Assembly: GCF_005670685.2 (NCBI RefSeq) | Contig: NZ_CP062008.1 | Coordinates: 3,100,001-3,164,000 of the forward strand | DNA: 64,000 nucleotides | Reading direction: 5' to 3' | From: Mycolicibacterium mucogenicum DSM 44124 | Lineage (GTDB): Bacteria; Actinomycetota; Actinomycetes; Mycobacteriales; Mycobacteriaceae | In this document: piece after piece, positions 1 through 9,099 of the stretch | How positions within the stretch are numbered: the first letter of the stretch is position 1 | How the letters are laid out: each line of letters opens with the position of its first letter | Translations under genes and position numbers: made by a program | Notes under the pieces: model-generated | Databases searched by the model: none | Told to the model about the DNA's origin: nothing | Seen by the model: only the letters and a program-made list of their open reading frames with translations

Positions 1-336
1 GAACGCCACAACGAACGTGAATTCGTCCGCGCCAGCATGAGCTTCTACGGCAGTACCCCCAACTACGCGTTCATCTGGGACGAAGCCGGTTTCGAAGGCA
101 CCACCGCGCGCCTGCGGGAGAAGCAGAAGGCCGGCGACATGGCAGGCATGATGGCGCAGATCACCGACGACCACATCGCCGCGTTCGCCACCGAATCCAC
201 CTGGGATGACCTGGCGGACAAGCTGATTGCCAAGTACGAGGGTGTCGCTACCCGCGTCGTTCTCTACAACGCCCTCGGCGGGACCGACCGGTTCGAACGG
301 TACGGCGAGATCGCCCGGCAGTTATCGGCGCGCTAA
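1..336 (+). CDS. LLM-class F420-dependent oxidoreductase, C-terminal part (5' end outside window)
   Basis: An open frame runs from base 1 without a start and ends at a TAA after 111 codons, so only the C-terminal part of the gene is present. The visible part has the look of the C-terminus of luciferase-like (LLM) F420-dependent oxidoreductases of mycobacteria: a helical stretch around YGSTPNYAFIWD, then an acidic segment WDDLADKLIAKYEG and an ERYGEIARQL tail. These enzymes use the deazaflavin F420 as hydride carrier in the cytosol; the substrate cannot be told. It converges on the SDR gene that follows. The family call rests on the C-terminal pattern only. Confidence 0.75.
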   Translation, partial: ERHNEREFVRASMSFYGSTPNYAFIWDEAGFEGTTARLREKQKAGDMAGMMAQITDDHIAAFATESTWDDLADKLIAKYEGVATRVVLYNALGGTDRFERYGEIARQLSAR

Positions 337-342
337 CGCCGG

Positions 343-1083
343 CTAGCCCTGCACCGTCGGGCGGATGGTGATGTCGCCGATTTCGACGTCGTGCGGCTGC
401 TCCATGGCGAACGCAATCGCACGTGCGACCGCCTCCGGGGGCAGGCCGAAGTCATCCATATTGCGGCGAATCTGGTCGCGAAGGGCGGGATCGTCGATCG
501 CGGCATCGAGCTCGGTGCGGACAAAGCCTGGAGATATCGACGTCGTTCGTACGACGCCATTCGTCGACTCCTGCCGCAGACCTTCCATCAGGGTCCGCAC
601 CGCGTTCTTGGTGGCGGCGTAAACCGCCTGCCCCGGAACGATTTTCAGCCCTGCCGTCGACACCGTCGTGATGAAATGCCCGGCACCCTGCTGCTGGAAT
701 ACGGGCAGCGCCGCAGCGATGCCGTGGAGCACGCCGCGCAGGTTCACGTCGATCATCTCGGACCAGCCGTCGGTGTCCAGCGCGGCGACGGGTCCGATCT
801 TGCCGATCCCCGCATTGCTCACCAGCACGTCCAGCCGGCCGAACTCGTCCACCGCGCGGGCCACCAGTGCCTCGACGTCGGCACGCAGTGTCACATCGGT
901 CGTGCACGTGACGACCCGCCCGCCGGCGGCGCGAATCTCGCCGCCGAGATCGTCGAGCCGGGCGCCCCGGCGGGCACCGAGAACCACCGCCGCGCCACGT
1001 TCGGCGAGCAGCCGGGCTGTTGCTTCGCCGATGCCACTGCTGGCACCCGTGATGGCGACGACTTTGCCTGCGATACCGGTCAT
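343..1083 (-). CDS. SDR family NAD(P)-dependent oxidoreductase
   Basis: A 246-residue classical short-chain dehydrogenase. The cofactor-binding glycine motif TGASSGIG is at residues 12-19, followed by the NAG motif in LDVLVSNAGIG, the catalytic Ser in TTVSTAG, and the YAATK pair (Tyr and Lys) of the active site. The frame is open upstream to 1299, but the ATG at 1083 was chosen because the fold begins right after it and the upstream residues are arginine-rich shadow sequence. It oxidises or reduces an unknown alcohol or ketone in the cytosol. The flavin reductase gene lies 11 bp upstream on the same strand, so the two may be co-transcribed. Confidence 0.9.
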   Translation of the reverse strand: MTGIAGKVVAITGASSGIGEATARLLAERGAAVVLGARRGARLDDLGGEIRAAGGRVVTCTTDVTLRADVEALVARAVDEFGRLDVLVSNAGIGKIGPVAALDTDGWSEMIDVNLRGVLHGIAAALPVFQQQGAGHFITTVSTAGLKIVPGQAVYAATKNAVRTLMEGLRQESTNGVVRTTSISPGFVRTELDAAIDDPALRDQIRRNMDDFGLPPEAVARAIAFAMEQPHDVEIGDITIRPTVQG

Positions 1084-1094
1084 CTCAGCCCCGT

Positions 1095-1586
1095 CTACGC
1101 ACCGTGTCCGGGGTTGAGATCCTTCACGTCGTCGAAGAACACCGGGCGGCCCGCGGCGCCGGAGGCGCCGCCGGCGACAGGTGCCAGCAGATGCCCCACA
1201 TGGTCGCCCATGTCGAACCTCGCGATGATCTCGCCGACGAACCAGGCCAGCGCAGAATCGAGTACCGGAGTACCTTCCGGCCCGACGTGCCAGTCGCATC
1301 GCTCGAACTTGTCGACGGCATCACCCGTCTCACCGCCGAACAGTTCGGCCACCTTCACCAGCTCGCGCGGCAGCAGATGCACCGCGAGGTGGGTTGCCGT
1401 CCCTGCGATCGAGGTCGTGCGATTCTCCGTGGACAGCCCGACGAGAAACCTCGGCGGATCGATGCTCGCCTGCGTGGCGAAACCGACGAGGCATCCGCCG
1501 GACTCGCCGTCGGCCTGCACGGTGACAACAAACATCGGGTAGTCGAGCACGTCGACGAAATCGTCAAATGCGGTGTCTGGTTTCAT
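1095..1586 (-). CDS. Flavin reductase-like domain protein (FMN-binding split barrel)
   Basis: A 163-residue protein that matches the flavin reductase / split-barrel FMN-binding family: an N-terminal strand YPMFVVTVQADG, a GFATQASIDPPRFLVGLS segment like the flavin-binding loop of these reductases, and a C-terminal GDHVGHLLAPV stretch. Such proteins reduce FMN for a partner monooxygenase or are themselves FMN- or F420-binding oxidoreductases. The ATG at 1586 was preferred over an in-frame start at 1634, which only adds non-conserved residues. It is probably transcribed with the downstream SDR. The partner and substrate are unknown. Confidence 0.8.
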   Translation of the reverse strand: MKPDTAFDDFVDVLDYPMFVVTVQADGESGGCLVGFATQASIDPPRFLVGLSTENRTTSIAGTATHLAVHLLPRELVKVAELFGGETGDAVDKFERCDWHVGPEGTPVLDSALAWFVGEIIARFDMGDHVGHLLAPVAGGASGAAGRPVFFDDVKDLNPGHGA

Positions 1587-1754
1587 CACCGGTCCTGGCC
1601 TCGGGTTTTGGGATACCAGAGTTGGGGTAGCCACTGCTCATTCTTGCAAACCGTCAACGGGCCCCGTCGATGGTCGATACCGGAAGAAGGCCGATGTCGG
1701 GAGAAAACGGACGGTGCCGTGAAGGTGCTGCTCAAGCCGTATGCGGAAGGACCG

Positions 1755-2756
1755 ATGACGCTACCCCGAATGCAGCCCGGCCAACGCGACATTGCCGAGG
1801 CCAGAGACATCGTCGGTGCCGTGGCATCGGCGTTCTCACATCACGTCGTGGGCCAGGAGCACCTGCGTGAAACGATGCTCCTTGCGCTGCTCGGTGGTGG
1901 TCACCTGCTGATCGAGAGCGTGCCCGGTCTCGCCAAGACCACCGCGGCGCGTGTCCTGGCGGCGTCGGTGGGTGGCAGCTTCCGCCGCATTCAGTGCACG
2001 CCGGATCTGTTGCCCAGTGACATCATCGGCACGCAGATCTTCGAGGCCGACACCAACTCGTTCACCACCCAGCTTGGCCCGGTGCACGCCAACATCGTGT
2101 TGCTCGACGAGGTCAACCGCTCGAGCGCCAAGACGCAGAGCGCCATGCTCGAGGCGATGGAGGAACGTCAGACCACCATCGCCGGCGTCGAATACCCACT
2201 ACCAGAGCCATTTCTCGTCATCGCCACCCAGAACCCCGTCGACCAGGAAGGCACCTATCCCCTGTCGGAGGCCCAGACAGACCGGTTCATGCTGAAGGAG
2301 CTCGTGCACTACCCGTCGATCACCGACGAGATCGAGATCATCGACCGCATGGACGCCGGGAGATACGACCGAGCCCGTCACCCGGCCCCGGTGGTATCAC
2401 TCGACGATGTGCGCCGTGTGCAGGAGATCGTCCGCGCGGTCCACCTCGATCGCGCGCTCGTCGCGTACGCCAGCCGACTTGTCGACGTCACGCGCAGCCC
2501 CGCCCAACACCTACCGTCGCACCTCGCCCGACTGATCGAATACGGCGCGAGCCCCCGCGCGACCATCGCCTTCTGCCGGTCCGCACGCGCACTCGCCGTC
2601 ATCCACGACCGCGGACACGTTGTGCCCGAGGATATTTCGATGCTCGCACACCGTGTACTGCGGCATCGACTGATTCTCGGCTTCGAGGCCGCGAGTGCTC
2701 GCATCACGCCTGACGCAGTGGTCGACGCGGTGCTGCAGACGGTCCCGGTGCCGTGA
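1755..2756 (+). CDS. MoxR-family AAA+ ATPase
   Basis: A 333-residue MoxR ATPase. The Walker A motif is ESVPGLAKTTAARVL, Walker B is NIVLLDEVNRS, and sensor 1 is VIATQNPVDQEGTYPLSEAQ, all in the order and spacing of the MoxR subfamily. MoxR proteins act as chaperones that insert metal ions or assemble complexes, usually with the DUF58 and VWA proteins encoded beside them, and that is the case here. The ATG at 1755 was chosen; an in-frame GTG at 1719 would add 12 residues. It heads a plus-strand operon running to about 6548 and probably further. The target of this ATPase is not known. Confidence 0.93.
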   Translation: MTLPRMQPGQRDIAEARDIVGAVASAFSHHVVGQEHLRETMLLALLGGGHLLIESVPGLAKTTAARVLAASVGGSFRRIQCTPDLLPSDIIGTQIFEADTNSFTTQLGPVHANIVLLDEVNRSSAKTQSAMLEAMEERQTTIAGVEYPLPEPFLVIATQNPVDQEGTYPLSEAQTDRFMLKELVHYPSITDEIEIIDRMDAGRYDRARHPAPVVSLDDVRRVQEIVRAVHLDRALVAYASRLVDVTRSPAQHLPSHLARLIEYGASPRATIAFCRSARALAVIHDRGHVVPEDISMLAHRVLRHRLILGFEAASARITPDAVVDAVLQTVPVP

Positions 2757-2763
2757 GGCCGAC

Positions 2764-3630
2764 ATGGGGAAACACCTCGACGCCGCGAAAATTCACATCG
2801 GCCGCGACCCGGGCAGTCTGCTGGAAGGCGGCCGCTACGCGCTGATTCACACCCGGAGCCTCGAGTTCGATGAACTCCGCCCCTACGTTCCGGGCGACGA
2901 CGTCCGGGACATCGATTGGAAGGCGAGTTCGCGCTCCGGCCACACCCTGGTCAAGCAATTCGTGTCCGAGAAGCACCACAAGATCGTCGTGGTCGCCGAC
3001 GCCGGCCGAAATGCGTCGGCGCTCGCGCCATCGGGAGAGCTCAAGAAGGACATCACCATGCACGTCATCGGCGCGATCGGGCTCATGACGTTGCGCCGAT
3101 CCGACGAGATCGGCCTGGTCACGGGAGACCGCCGGGGTTGTATCGACACCCGGCTGCGCCGCGGCGAGACGCACATCGAGCGCATGCTGCACCACTACCT
3201 GCAGTTGACGGGCGAATCACCCGCCCGCAGCGACCTGCTGGTCCAACTCCGCTGGCTTGCCACGCATTACCGCCACCGGCTGCTGGTGTTCATCGTGTCC
3301 GACGAGCCCGAGATCAGTGACGCGTTGCGAGACGTGCTGCGCTCACTGACCGCCCGGCACGATGTGCTGTGGGCGTTGGTGACCGACATGCCACCCGTCG
3401 ACTCCGGCACCGGCCGCAGCTACGACACCGCCGACGGACAGTTCCTCTTACCGCCGTCCACACTCGACCGCGCCGTCACCGAGGCGTACCGGCGATCGGA
3501 AGACAAACGGCGCCAGAGTCTTTCGGAGTTTCTGACCGTGTCCGGCGTACCACATGCACGCATCGGCTCCAGCGCTCACATCAAATCTGCGTTGACGGCC
3601 ATGACGGGGGTCTACGCACGTGCCAGATGA
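2764..3630 (+). CDS. DUF58 domain protein, MoxR partner
   Basis: A 288-residue protein with the DUF58 signature PGDDVRDIDWKASSRSG near residue 40, which is the most conserved stretch of this family. The C-terminal half has a VWA-like fold (VVVADAGRNASALAP, then LVFIVSDEPEIS), but the metal-binding DxSxS motif is not intact. It starts 7 bp after the MoxR stop. DUF58 proteins are the regular partners of MoxR ATPases and probably form part of a membrane-associated assembly complex. No transmembrane segment is visible, so it is probably cytosolic and recruited to the membrane by the next genes. Confidence 0.92.
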   Translation: MGKHLDAAKIHIGRDPGSLLEGGRYALIHTRSLEFDELRPYVPGDDVRDIDWKASSRSGHTLVKQFVSEKHHKIVVVADAGRNASALAPSGELKKDITMHVIGAIGLMTLRRSDEIGLVTGDRRGCIDTRLRRGETHIERMLHHYLQLTGESPARSDLLVQLRWLATHYRHRLLVFIVSDEPEISDALRDVLRSLTARHDVLWALVTDMPPVDSGTGRSYDTADGQFLLPPSTLDRAVTEAYRRSEDKRRQSLSEFLTVSGVPHARIGSSAHIKSALTAMTGVYARAR

Positions 3631-4096
3631 CGATCTGCTGCGCTACGTGATCGGCCCCGAGCCCTATTCGGGGTGGTGGCCGTGGGCCTCGGCCGCACTG
3701 ATCCTCTGTGTAATCGCCTGGTACGCCTGGCTGTTCCTGGCGACGTCGGCGTCACGCCGGATCGGTGACGTCCGGTTGGTCCGCGTCGTACGGGACGAGC
3801 TGATCAAGCTGCGCGCGGTTCGGGACATTCGCGGCATCGCCCGGCGCCATCGGTCGGGCGACCTCTCGGCGCCGGCGGCCGGGGCGGCGCTGAGCCGGGA
3901 ACTCCGCCGGTTCCTGCATGCGGCTACGGGGCTTCGGGTGCAGTACATGCACGTCGGTTCCATCGCGGCCGGCCCGGCGGGCGCCGCCGCACCGCTGCTG
4001 TCCGAACTCGTTGACGTGCAATTCAATCCATACTCGACCGTCGATGTCGACGAGGCCTGTGCAACGGCCGAAGGACTGGTCATGCGATGGAGTTGA
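3620..4096 (+). CDS. Small membrane protein of the MoxR/VWA operon (DUF4381-like?)
   Basis: A 158-residue protein with one strong transmembrane segment (about residues 19-41, WASAALILCVIAWYAWLFLA) followed by a basic cytosolic domain. The GTG start overlaps the end of the DUF58 gene by 11 bp, which points to translational coupling. Its size, topology and place between DUF58 and VWA genes are those of the DUF4381-like small proteins of Bat operons, but the sequence alone does not prove that family. It probably anchors the MoxR-DUF58 complex at the membrane. Confidence 0.75.
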   Translation: MPDDDLLRYVIGPEPYSGWWPWASAALILCVIAWYAWLFLATSASRRIGDVRLVRVVRDELIKLRAVRDIRGIARRHRSGDLSAPAAGAALSRELRRFLHAATGLRVQYMHVGSIAAGPAGAAAPLLSELVDVQFNPYSTVDVDEACATAEGLVMRWS

Positions 4097-5850
4097 CCTG
4101 GCCGATTGCCGCGATCATCGGATGCGTCGCACTGGCGGCGTGTGTGGCATTCGCCGTGCTGTGGCCCCACCGCCACCGCCGCGGCGACGTGAGACCGCTC
4201 GCCAACACCGGCCGCCTGAGGCGGCTTCCCGAATATCGCCGGGCACAGCGCCGGAACACGATCTCGGTGTGGTCCGCTGTCGCGCTGCTCGCGGTGAGCT
4301 TCGGCGCCGCCCTCGTGTCCACGGCGCGACCGACCGGACTGCCGACGCTGGACCGCCGGTCCGAAGCCGCTGCGCCGCAAGACATCATGGTCTGTGTCGG
4401 CGCCCCGGTCTCTGACGCCCCCGTGACCGCGACGCTGCAGTACTTCGCTGATGCCGCCCGTGGGTTCAGCACGGAGCGGATCGGGCTGACGTCTGCCAAT
4501 CGCCGTGTCGTCCCGTTGACTCGGGACTACCAGTACGTTGCCGCGGAGTTCACCGCCTATGGTCGTCAGATCAAGCGAAGCGACGCCAGACCTTTTGTCG
4601 CGCCGGTGCGTTACACCGGATACACCCCGAACATCGGCGACCTGCTCGCGCTGTGCATGACCGGCTTCCCGCCGGCCGCCAAGGACTCGGCAACGCGCCG
4701 GTCGCTCATCTACGTCGGGCCAGAGGCTTCCAGCGGCGGGGCCGGCCGGTTGTTCGACGGCGCCGCACTTCGGGACCTGGCTACCAGCAGCAAGATTCAG
4801 GTCAACGCACTCATCATCGGTGACGACGCGGGCACGGTTTCCGAGCTCGTGCACGACACCGGCGGCAGGTCACACCCGGCCACCGACATCGGAGCGTCGT
4901 TGCGTGACATCACCCGCCATCCGCCTCCGGCGAATCGGACGAACGTTGCCGCCAAACCGGTGGAGACACCGGATGCCGCACTCCTGGTGGCCTTGCTCGC
5001 AGCGGGCGGCGCCGCATGGTGGCGCCGCCGGAGCACCGAACACGCCGGATGGCGGACCTGGCGCTGGGCCGGATTCGGCATGGCCGCGCTGCTGCTGATT
5101 GCTGCGGCCACGCGCCCCACGATCGGCGCGACAGCGCCACCGCCCCAGACCGCAGGCGCGCTCGAGCCGAATGTCTTCCTGGTCCTCGACCGTTCGTCGA
5201 ACATGGCGGCACCGGGTCCCGACGGCCGCTCACGCGCCGCCGAGGCGAGCGCCGACATCGCGCAACTGGTCGACCGCTATCCGACCGCCCGGTTCGCCGT
5301 ACTCGGATTCGCTTCCGGCCCGGCACTGGAGTGGCCGCTGTCAGCCGATGCGTGGAGTCTGAAACCGGTCGTGACGACACCCGTCACGTATCAGACACCG
5401 GAACTGTCGCATGTCGACGCCGGCGCGGCCAGTACGGTGCTGCGCTATCAGCTGCTCAGCGCGGTCCAGCAATACCCCGACGCCAAGAACCTCGTCTACT
5501 ACCTCGGCGCCGGAACATCGGAATCCGCCACTCCGCAAAGGGAATTCGACCTGCCGGAAGGTGTGGTCGCCGGCGGGGCGGTGATCGGGTACGGCGACGA
5601 CGCGGCCCCCACGCTGCGGACCGTTGCCCAGCAGATCGGGGTGCCGTACGTGCAGCGGGGCGAGGCAGGGCTGCCGGACACGGCGCTCACCGACGTCGCC
5701 CGCCCCGTCCCACAGGCCGCCGGCTCCGCGTACAGCGGGACGGAACTCTATTGGGTGCTCTCGGGGCTCGCCGCCGCGCTGCTTCTCATCGAGCTGTTCA
5801 TGACGTTGCGGGAAGCCGCCCGCACCCGACTGGACCGGGTACGGCTATGA
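4087..5850 (+). CDS. Double VWA-like membrane protein (BatA/BatB-like fusion)
   Basis: A 587-residue protein with transmembrane segments at the N-terminus (about residues 6-26), near residue 60, in the middle (ALLVALLAAGGAAWW and the following helix near 330-345) and near the C-terminus (YWVLSGLAAALLLIELF). Two VWA-like domains lie between them. The second keeps a MIDAS-like DRSSNM in place of the usual DxSxS; the first (IMVCVGAPVSD) has lost it. Bat operons usually carry two separate VWA genes, so this looks like a fusion or tandem duplication. It overlaps the previous gene by 10 bp and the next by 4 bp (ATGA). It presumably displays its VWA domains outside the membrane. Confidence 0.85.
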   Translation: MELTWPIAAIIGCVALAACVAFAVLWPHRHRRGDVRPLANTGRLRRLPEYRRAQRRNTISVWSAVALLAVSFGAALVSTARPTGLPTLDRRSEAAAPQDIMVCVGAPVSDAPVTATLQYFADAARGFSTERIGLTSANRRVVPLTRDYQYVAAEFTAYGRQIKRSDARPFVAPVRYTGYTPNIGDLLALCMTGFPPAAKDSATRRSLIYVGPEASSGGAGRLFDGAALRDLATSSKIQVNALIIGDDAGTVSELVHDTGGRSHPATDIGASLRDITRHPPPANRTNVAAKPVETPDAALLVALLAAGGAAWWRRRSTEHAGWRTWRWAGFGMAALLLIAAATRPTIGATAPPPQTAGALEPNVFLVLDRSSNMAAPGPDGRSRAAEASADIAQLVDRYPTARFAVLGFASGPALEWPLSADAWSLKPVVTTPVTYQTPELSHVDAGAASTVLRYQLLSAVQQYPDAKNLVYYLGAGTSESATPQREFDLPEGVVAGGAVIGYGDDAAPTLRTVAQQIGVPYVQRGEAGLPDTALTDVARPVPQAAGSAYSGTELYWVLSGLAAALLLIELFMTLREAARTRLDRVRL

Positions 5851-6548
5851 CAACCGACCGACGCAGGCTGCGTCGCCGACTGCTCCTGGGCTCGGCACCG
5901 ATCGTCGCGGCTGTGCTGATCCTCGCCGCGAAGCTGGGATCCGTCGCTGTCGTCGGCGACTCGGCGGTCACCGACTATGCGAACCGCGATACCGCCGCGC
6001 TGTCCGACGACGTCGCAATCCTGCGTCAGTTCAACGTGATCGAGCCGAACCGGACGTCGTACGCCGGCGGGAGTCTCGCGGTGCTGCAGCACCGGCTCCA
6101 CGATGCCGACCGCGAATTCAGCCGAGCACTGGCGCAGACCGCGGCCGACCAGTCGTGCCCGGTTCGCGTCAACCTCGAGCTGATTCGGGAAACCCTCGGC
6201 GACCAAGCCGCCGCAGCGGACGACCGCGACGCCGCCGTCCGGCAGTACGCCGCGGCCAGAGATGCCGTCACGCACGCACCCGCCACCTGTTTCGCGGGCA
6301 ACACCGACGCCGATACGCAGCGTCGCCGGATCCGCGCCGAGGCACTGCCCCGGCTGGACGCCAAGCTCGCGGAGACCGGTCCGCCGCCGGCCGCGCCACC
6401 GCCATCGCCGCCTCCCGCGGCACCACCACCGCCGCCGCCACCCGCGGCCAGGGATGCCACGTCGACACTTCCGCCGCCCCTGCCGCCGCCTGACGGCGCC
6501 GACCCCTTGCAAGGGCTGCAGCAGATCTTGCGCGACGCCGCACGCTAA
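5847..6548 (+). CDS. Membrane-anchored helical (TPR-like) protein with proline-rich tail
   Basis: A 233-residue protein. A basic N-terminus is followed by one hydrophobic segment (LLLGSAPIVAAVLILAAKLG), then a helical domain with repeat-like helices (HRLHDADREFSRALAQTAAD and RDAAVRQYAAARDAV) and two cysteines that could form a disulfide, then a long run of prolines and alanines before a short helical end. In Bat operons the gene after the VWA genes codes for a TPR protein (BatC-like), which fits this place and outline. Its ATG overlaps the VWA stop (ATGA), and its TAA overlaps the next start (TAATG). Confidence 0.75.
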   Translation: MTTDRRRLRRRLLLGSAPIVAAVLILAAKLGSVAVVGDSAVTDYANRDTAALSDDVAILRQFNVIEPNRTSYAGGSLAVLQHRLHDADREFSRALAQTAADQSCPVRVNLELIRETLGDQAAAADDRDAAVRQYAAARDAVTHAPATCFAGNTDADTQRRRIRAEALPRLDAKLAETGPPPAAPPPSPPPAAPPPPPPPAARDATSTLPPPLPPPDGADPLQGLQQILRDAAR

Positions 6549-7132
6549 TGGCGGCAGGTGTGCCTGCGGTGACGTCCGGGTATGCACCTTCGGTGAGTGA
6601 CACCGCCCTGTTGATCATCGACATGTTCAACGACTACCGGCACGAGGACGGCGACGAACTCGCGGCGAACGTCGCCGACATTCTCGATCCGTTGCACCGG
6701 CTGCTGACGGCGGCCCGGGCACACGAAGGCGTGGACGTCGTGTACGTCAACGACAATCACGAAGACTTCAGCGTCGGCGGCGAAGGCATCGTCGACGCCG
6801 CGTTGTCCGGGCGCCACCCCGAGCTCGTGAAGCCGCTGGTGCCGGCGGACGGCAGCACCTTCCTGACCAAAGTGCGGCACAGCGTCTTCTATGCCACCGC
6901 GCTCGACTACCTGCTGCGGCAACGTGGCGTGACCACGCTGATCCTGACGGGGCAGGTCACCGAACAGTGCATTCTCTACAGCGCCCTCGACGGGTACCTG
7001 CGGCACTACGACGTCATCGTCCCACCGGACGCGGTCGCGCACATCGACCCGGAACTCGGCGACGCGGCCCTGAAGATGATGCAGCGCAACATGGCGGCCC
7101 AGATCGTCGAATCCACGCGGTGTCTGCCGTGA
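6548..7132 (+). CDS. Isochorismatase-family cysteine hydrolase
   Basis: A 194-residue isochorismatase-fold hydrolase. The catalytic Asp is in TALLIIDMFNDY, a Lys follows in FLTKVRHSVFYAT, and the nucleophilic Cys is in LTGQVTEQCILYSALDG, preceded by the usual Val-Thr cis-peptide region. Members cleave amides or vinyl ethers (nicotinamidase, isochorismatase and carbamoyl hydrolases); the substrate cannot be read here. The ATG at 6548 overlaps the previous stop; an internal GTG about 9 codons later would also leave the domain complete. Coupling to the MoxR operon may be only transcriptional. Confidence 0.88.
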   Translation: MAAGVPAVTSGYAPSVSDTALLIIDMFNDYRHEDGDELAANVADILDPLHRLLTAARAHEGVDVVYVNDNHEDFSVGGEGIVDAALSGRHPELVKPLVPADGSTFLTKVRHSVFYATALDYLLRQRGVTTLILTGQVTEQCILYSALDGYLRHYDVIVPPDAVAHIDPELGDAALKMMQRNMAAQIVESTRCLP

Positions 7133-7180
7133 CGCTTAGAGCGCGCGTGTACCGACGGTGACACCGGGTATGGGCTGTGT

Positions 7181-9082
7181 GTGAATACGACACCACCACC
7201 AACCCCCATGGACACCGTGGCCGAAGTGGCCGCTCGTCTGCGCGTGGATTCGATTCGATCCAGCACCAGCGCGGGCTCCGGTCATCCCACGTCGAGCATG
7301 TCGGCCGCGGATCTCGTCGCCGTCCTGATCAGCCGCCACCTGCGGTATGACTGGCGCGATCCGGCCGCCGTCACCAACGACCACCTCATCTTCTCGAAAG
7401 GTCACGCGTCGCCGCTGCTGTATTCGGCCTTCGCGGCCGTCGGTGCGATCACCGACGAAGAGTTGATCGACGGCTACCGCCGGTTCGGCCAACGCCTGCA
7501 AGGTCATCCGACACCGGTATTGCCGTGGGTGGACGTGGCGACCGGTTCACTCGGCCAGGGCCTGCCGGACGGCGTCGGACTCGCGCTGGCCGGGAAATAC
7601 CTCGACGGCCTGCCCTACCGGGTCTGGGTACTGTGCGGTGACAGCGAGATGGCCGAAGGCTCCATGTGGGAAGCACTCGACAAATCGTCCTACTACAAGC
7701 TCGACAACCTGGTCGCCCTCATCGACGTGAACAGGCTGGGACAGCGGGGCCCGACGGACCTCGGCTGGGACGTCGCGGCCTACGAGCGGCGCTGTCAGGC
7801 TTTCGGCGCCCGGACAGTCGTCATCGACGGCCACGACCTCACCGCGATCGACGACGCGATGGCCGGCGTGGCCGCTCCGGATGCCGTGGACCGGCCGACG
7901 GTGATCATCGCCAAAACCATCAAGGGCAAAGGGTTTTCGGAGGTGGAGGACAGCCCGGACTGGCACGGCAAACCGTTGCCCGAAGACATGGCCGAACGGG
8001 CGATTGCGGAACTCGGTGGCCGGCGCCGACTGATCGTGCGCGGCCTCGAGCCACCGACGCCCGCGCCGGCAGAGGAATGGGACGCCGTCGAAGCCGTGGA
8101 CCTCCCCGGTTACCAACTCGGTGCCGACATCGCCACCCGAAAGGCCTACGGCGATGCGCTGGTGTCGGTCGGCAGCCGCAACCGTCATGTGGTGGCACTC
8201 GACGGCGAGGTCGGAAATTCCACCCACGCGGGCGAATTCGCGCGAGCATTCCCCGACCGCTACTTCGAGATGTTCATCGCCGAACAGCAGATGGTGGCCG
8301 CGGCCACCGGCCTGAGCGTCCGCGGATACATCCCGTTCGCCTCCACGTTCGCCGCATTTCTGACGCGCGCCTACGACTTCATCCGAATGGGCGCGATCTC
8401 AGATGCGAACGTGAAACTTGTCGGTTCCCATGCGGGTGTCGAGATCGGGGCGGACGGCCCGTCGCAGATGGCACTCGAGGACCTGGCGATGATGCGCGCC
8501 GTCCACGATGCCGTCGTGCTGTACCCGAGCGATGCCACCAGCACGGCCGCCCTGGTGCAGTCGATGGCCGAGACCCCGGGAATCTGTTACCTGCGCACCA
8601 CGCGCGGCGCCTATCCGGTGCTGTACGACGCCACCGAGGAGTTCCCGGTGGGCGGTGCCAAGCTCTTGCGCGCATCCGATCACGATGACGTCACCCTGAT
8701 CGGCGCCGGCGTGACGGTGCACGAATGCCTCAGCGCCGCAGAGCAACTCGCGAGCGAGAACATCACCGCGCGGGTCATCGACTGCTACTCGATCAAGCCG
8801 ATGGACACCGCCACCGTCGCCGCGGCTGTCGGCGCCACCGGTGGGCGCGTCGTCGTCGCCGAGGACCACCACCCCGAGGGCGGTCTCGGATCGGCGGTGC
8901 TCGACGCCCTCGTCGCGCACGATCGTGCCGATATTCGCCTCGCGCATCTGGCAGTCCGCGGGATGCCCGGGTCCGGCACAGCACGCGAGCTGCTTGCCTG
9001 GGCGGGCATCGACGCGGACCACATCCAGGAGGCCGCGACGATGTTGATCGCCAAGAGCGTGGTCGACAGCACGCCGCGCTGA
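7181..9082 (+). CDS. Transketolase-family enzyme (single chain)
   Basis: A 633-residue transketolase-type enzyme with thiamine diphosphate (TPP). The N-terminal module has GHPTSSMSAADLVAVL and FSKGHASPLLY (active-site histidines) and the TPP-Mg motif GDSEMAEGSMWEAL with a downstream DVNRLGQ. The middle module holds the catalytic Glu in MFIAEQQMVAAATGL and IPFASTFAAFLTRAYD, and a C-terminal domain completes it. It transfers two-carbon units between sugar phosphates. At 633 residues it is shorter than the usual bacterial enzyme (about 660-700), so it may be a second, specialised transketolase. GTG 7181 was taken as start; ATG 7208 is an alternative. Confidence 0.93.
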   Translation: MNTTPPPTPMDTVAEVAARLRVDSIRSSTSAGSGHPTSSMSAADLVAVLISRHLRYDWRDPAAVTNDHLIFSKGHASPLLYSAFAAVGAITDEELIDGYRRFGQRLQGHPTPVLPWVDVATGSLGQGLPDGVGLALAGKYLDGLPYRVWVLCGDSEMAEGSMWEALDKSSYYKLDNLVALIDVNRLGQRGPTDLGWDVAAYERRCQAFGARTVVIDGHDLTAIDDAMAGVAAPDAVDRPTVIIAKTIKGKGFSEVEDSPDWHGKPLPEDMAERAIAELGGRRRLIVRGLEPPTPAPAEEWDAVEAVDLPGYQLGADIATRKAYGDALVSVGSRNRHVVALDGEVGNSTHAGEFARAFPDRYFEMFIAEQQMVAAATGLSVRGYIPFASTFAAFLTRAYDFIRMGAISDANVKLVGSHAGVEIGADGPSQMALEDLAMMRAVHDAVVLYPSDATSTAALVQSMAETPGICYLRTTRGAYPVLYDATEEFPVGGAKLLRASDHDDVTLIGAGVTVHECLSAAEQLASENITARVIDCYSIKPMDTATVAAAVGATGGRVVVAEDHHPEGGLGSAVLDALVAHDRADIRLAHLAVRGMPGSGTARELLAWAGIDADHIQEAATMLIAKSVVDSTPR

Positions 9083-9099
9083 AGATCGGACTTGCGACA

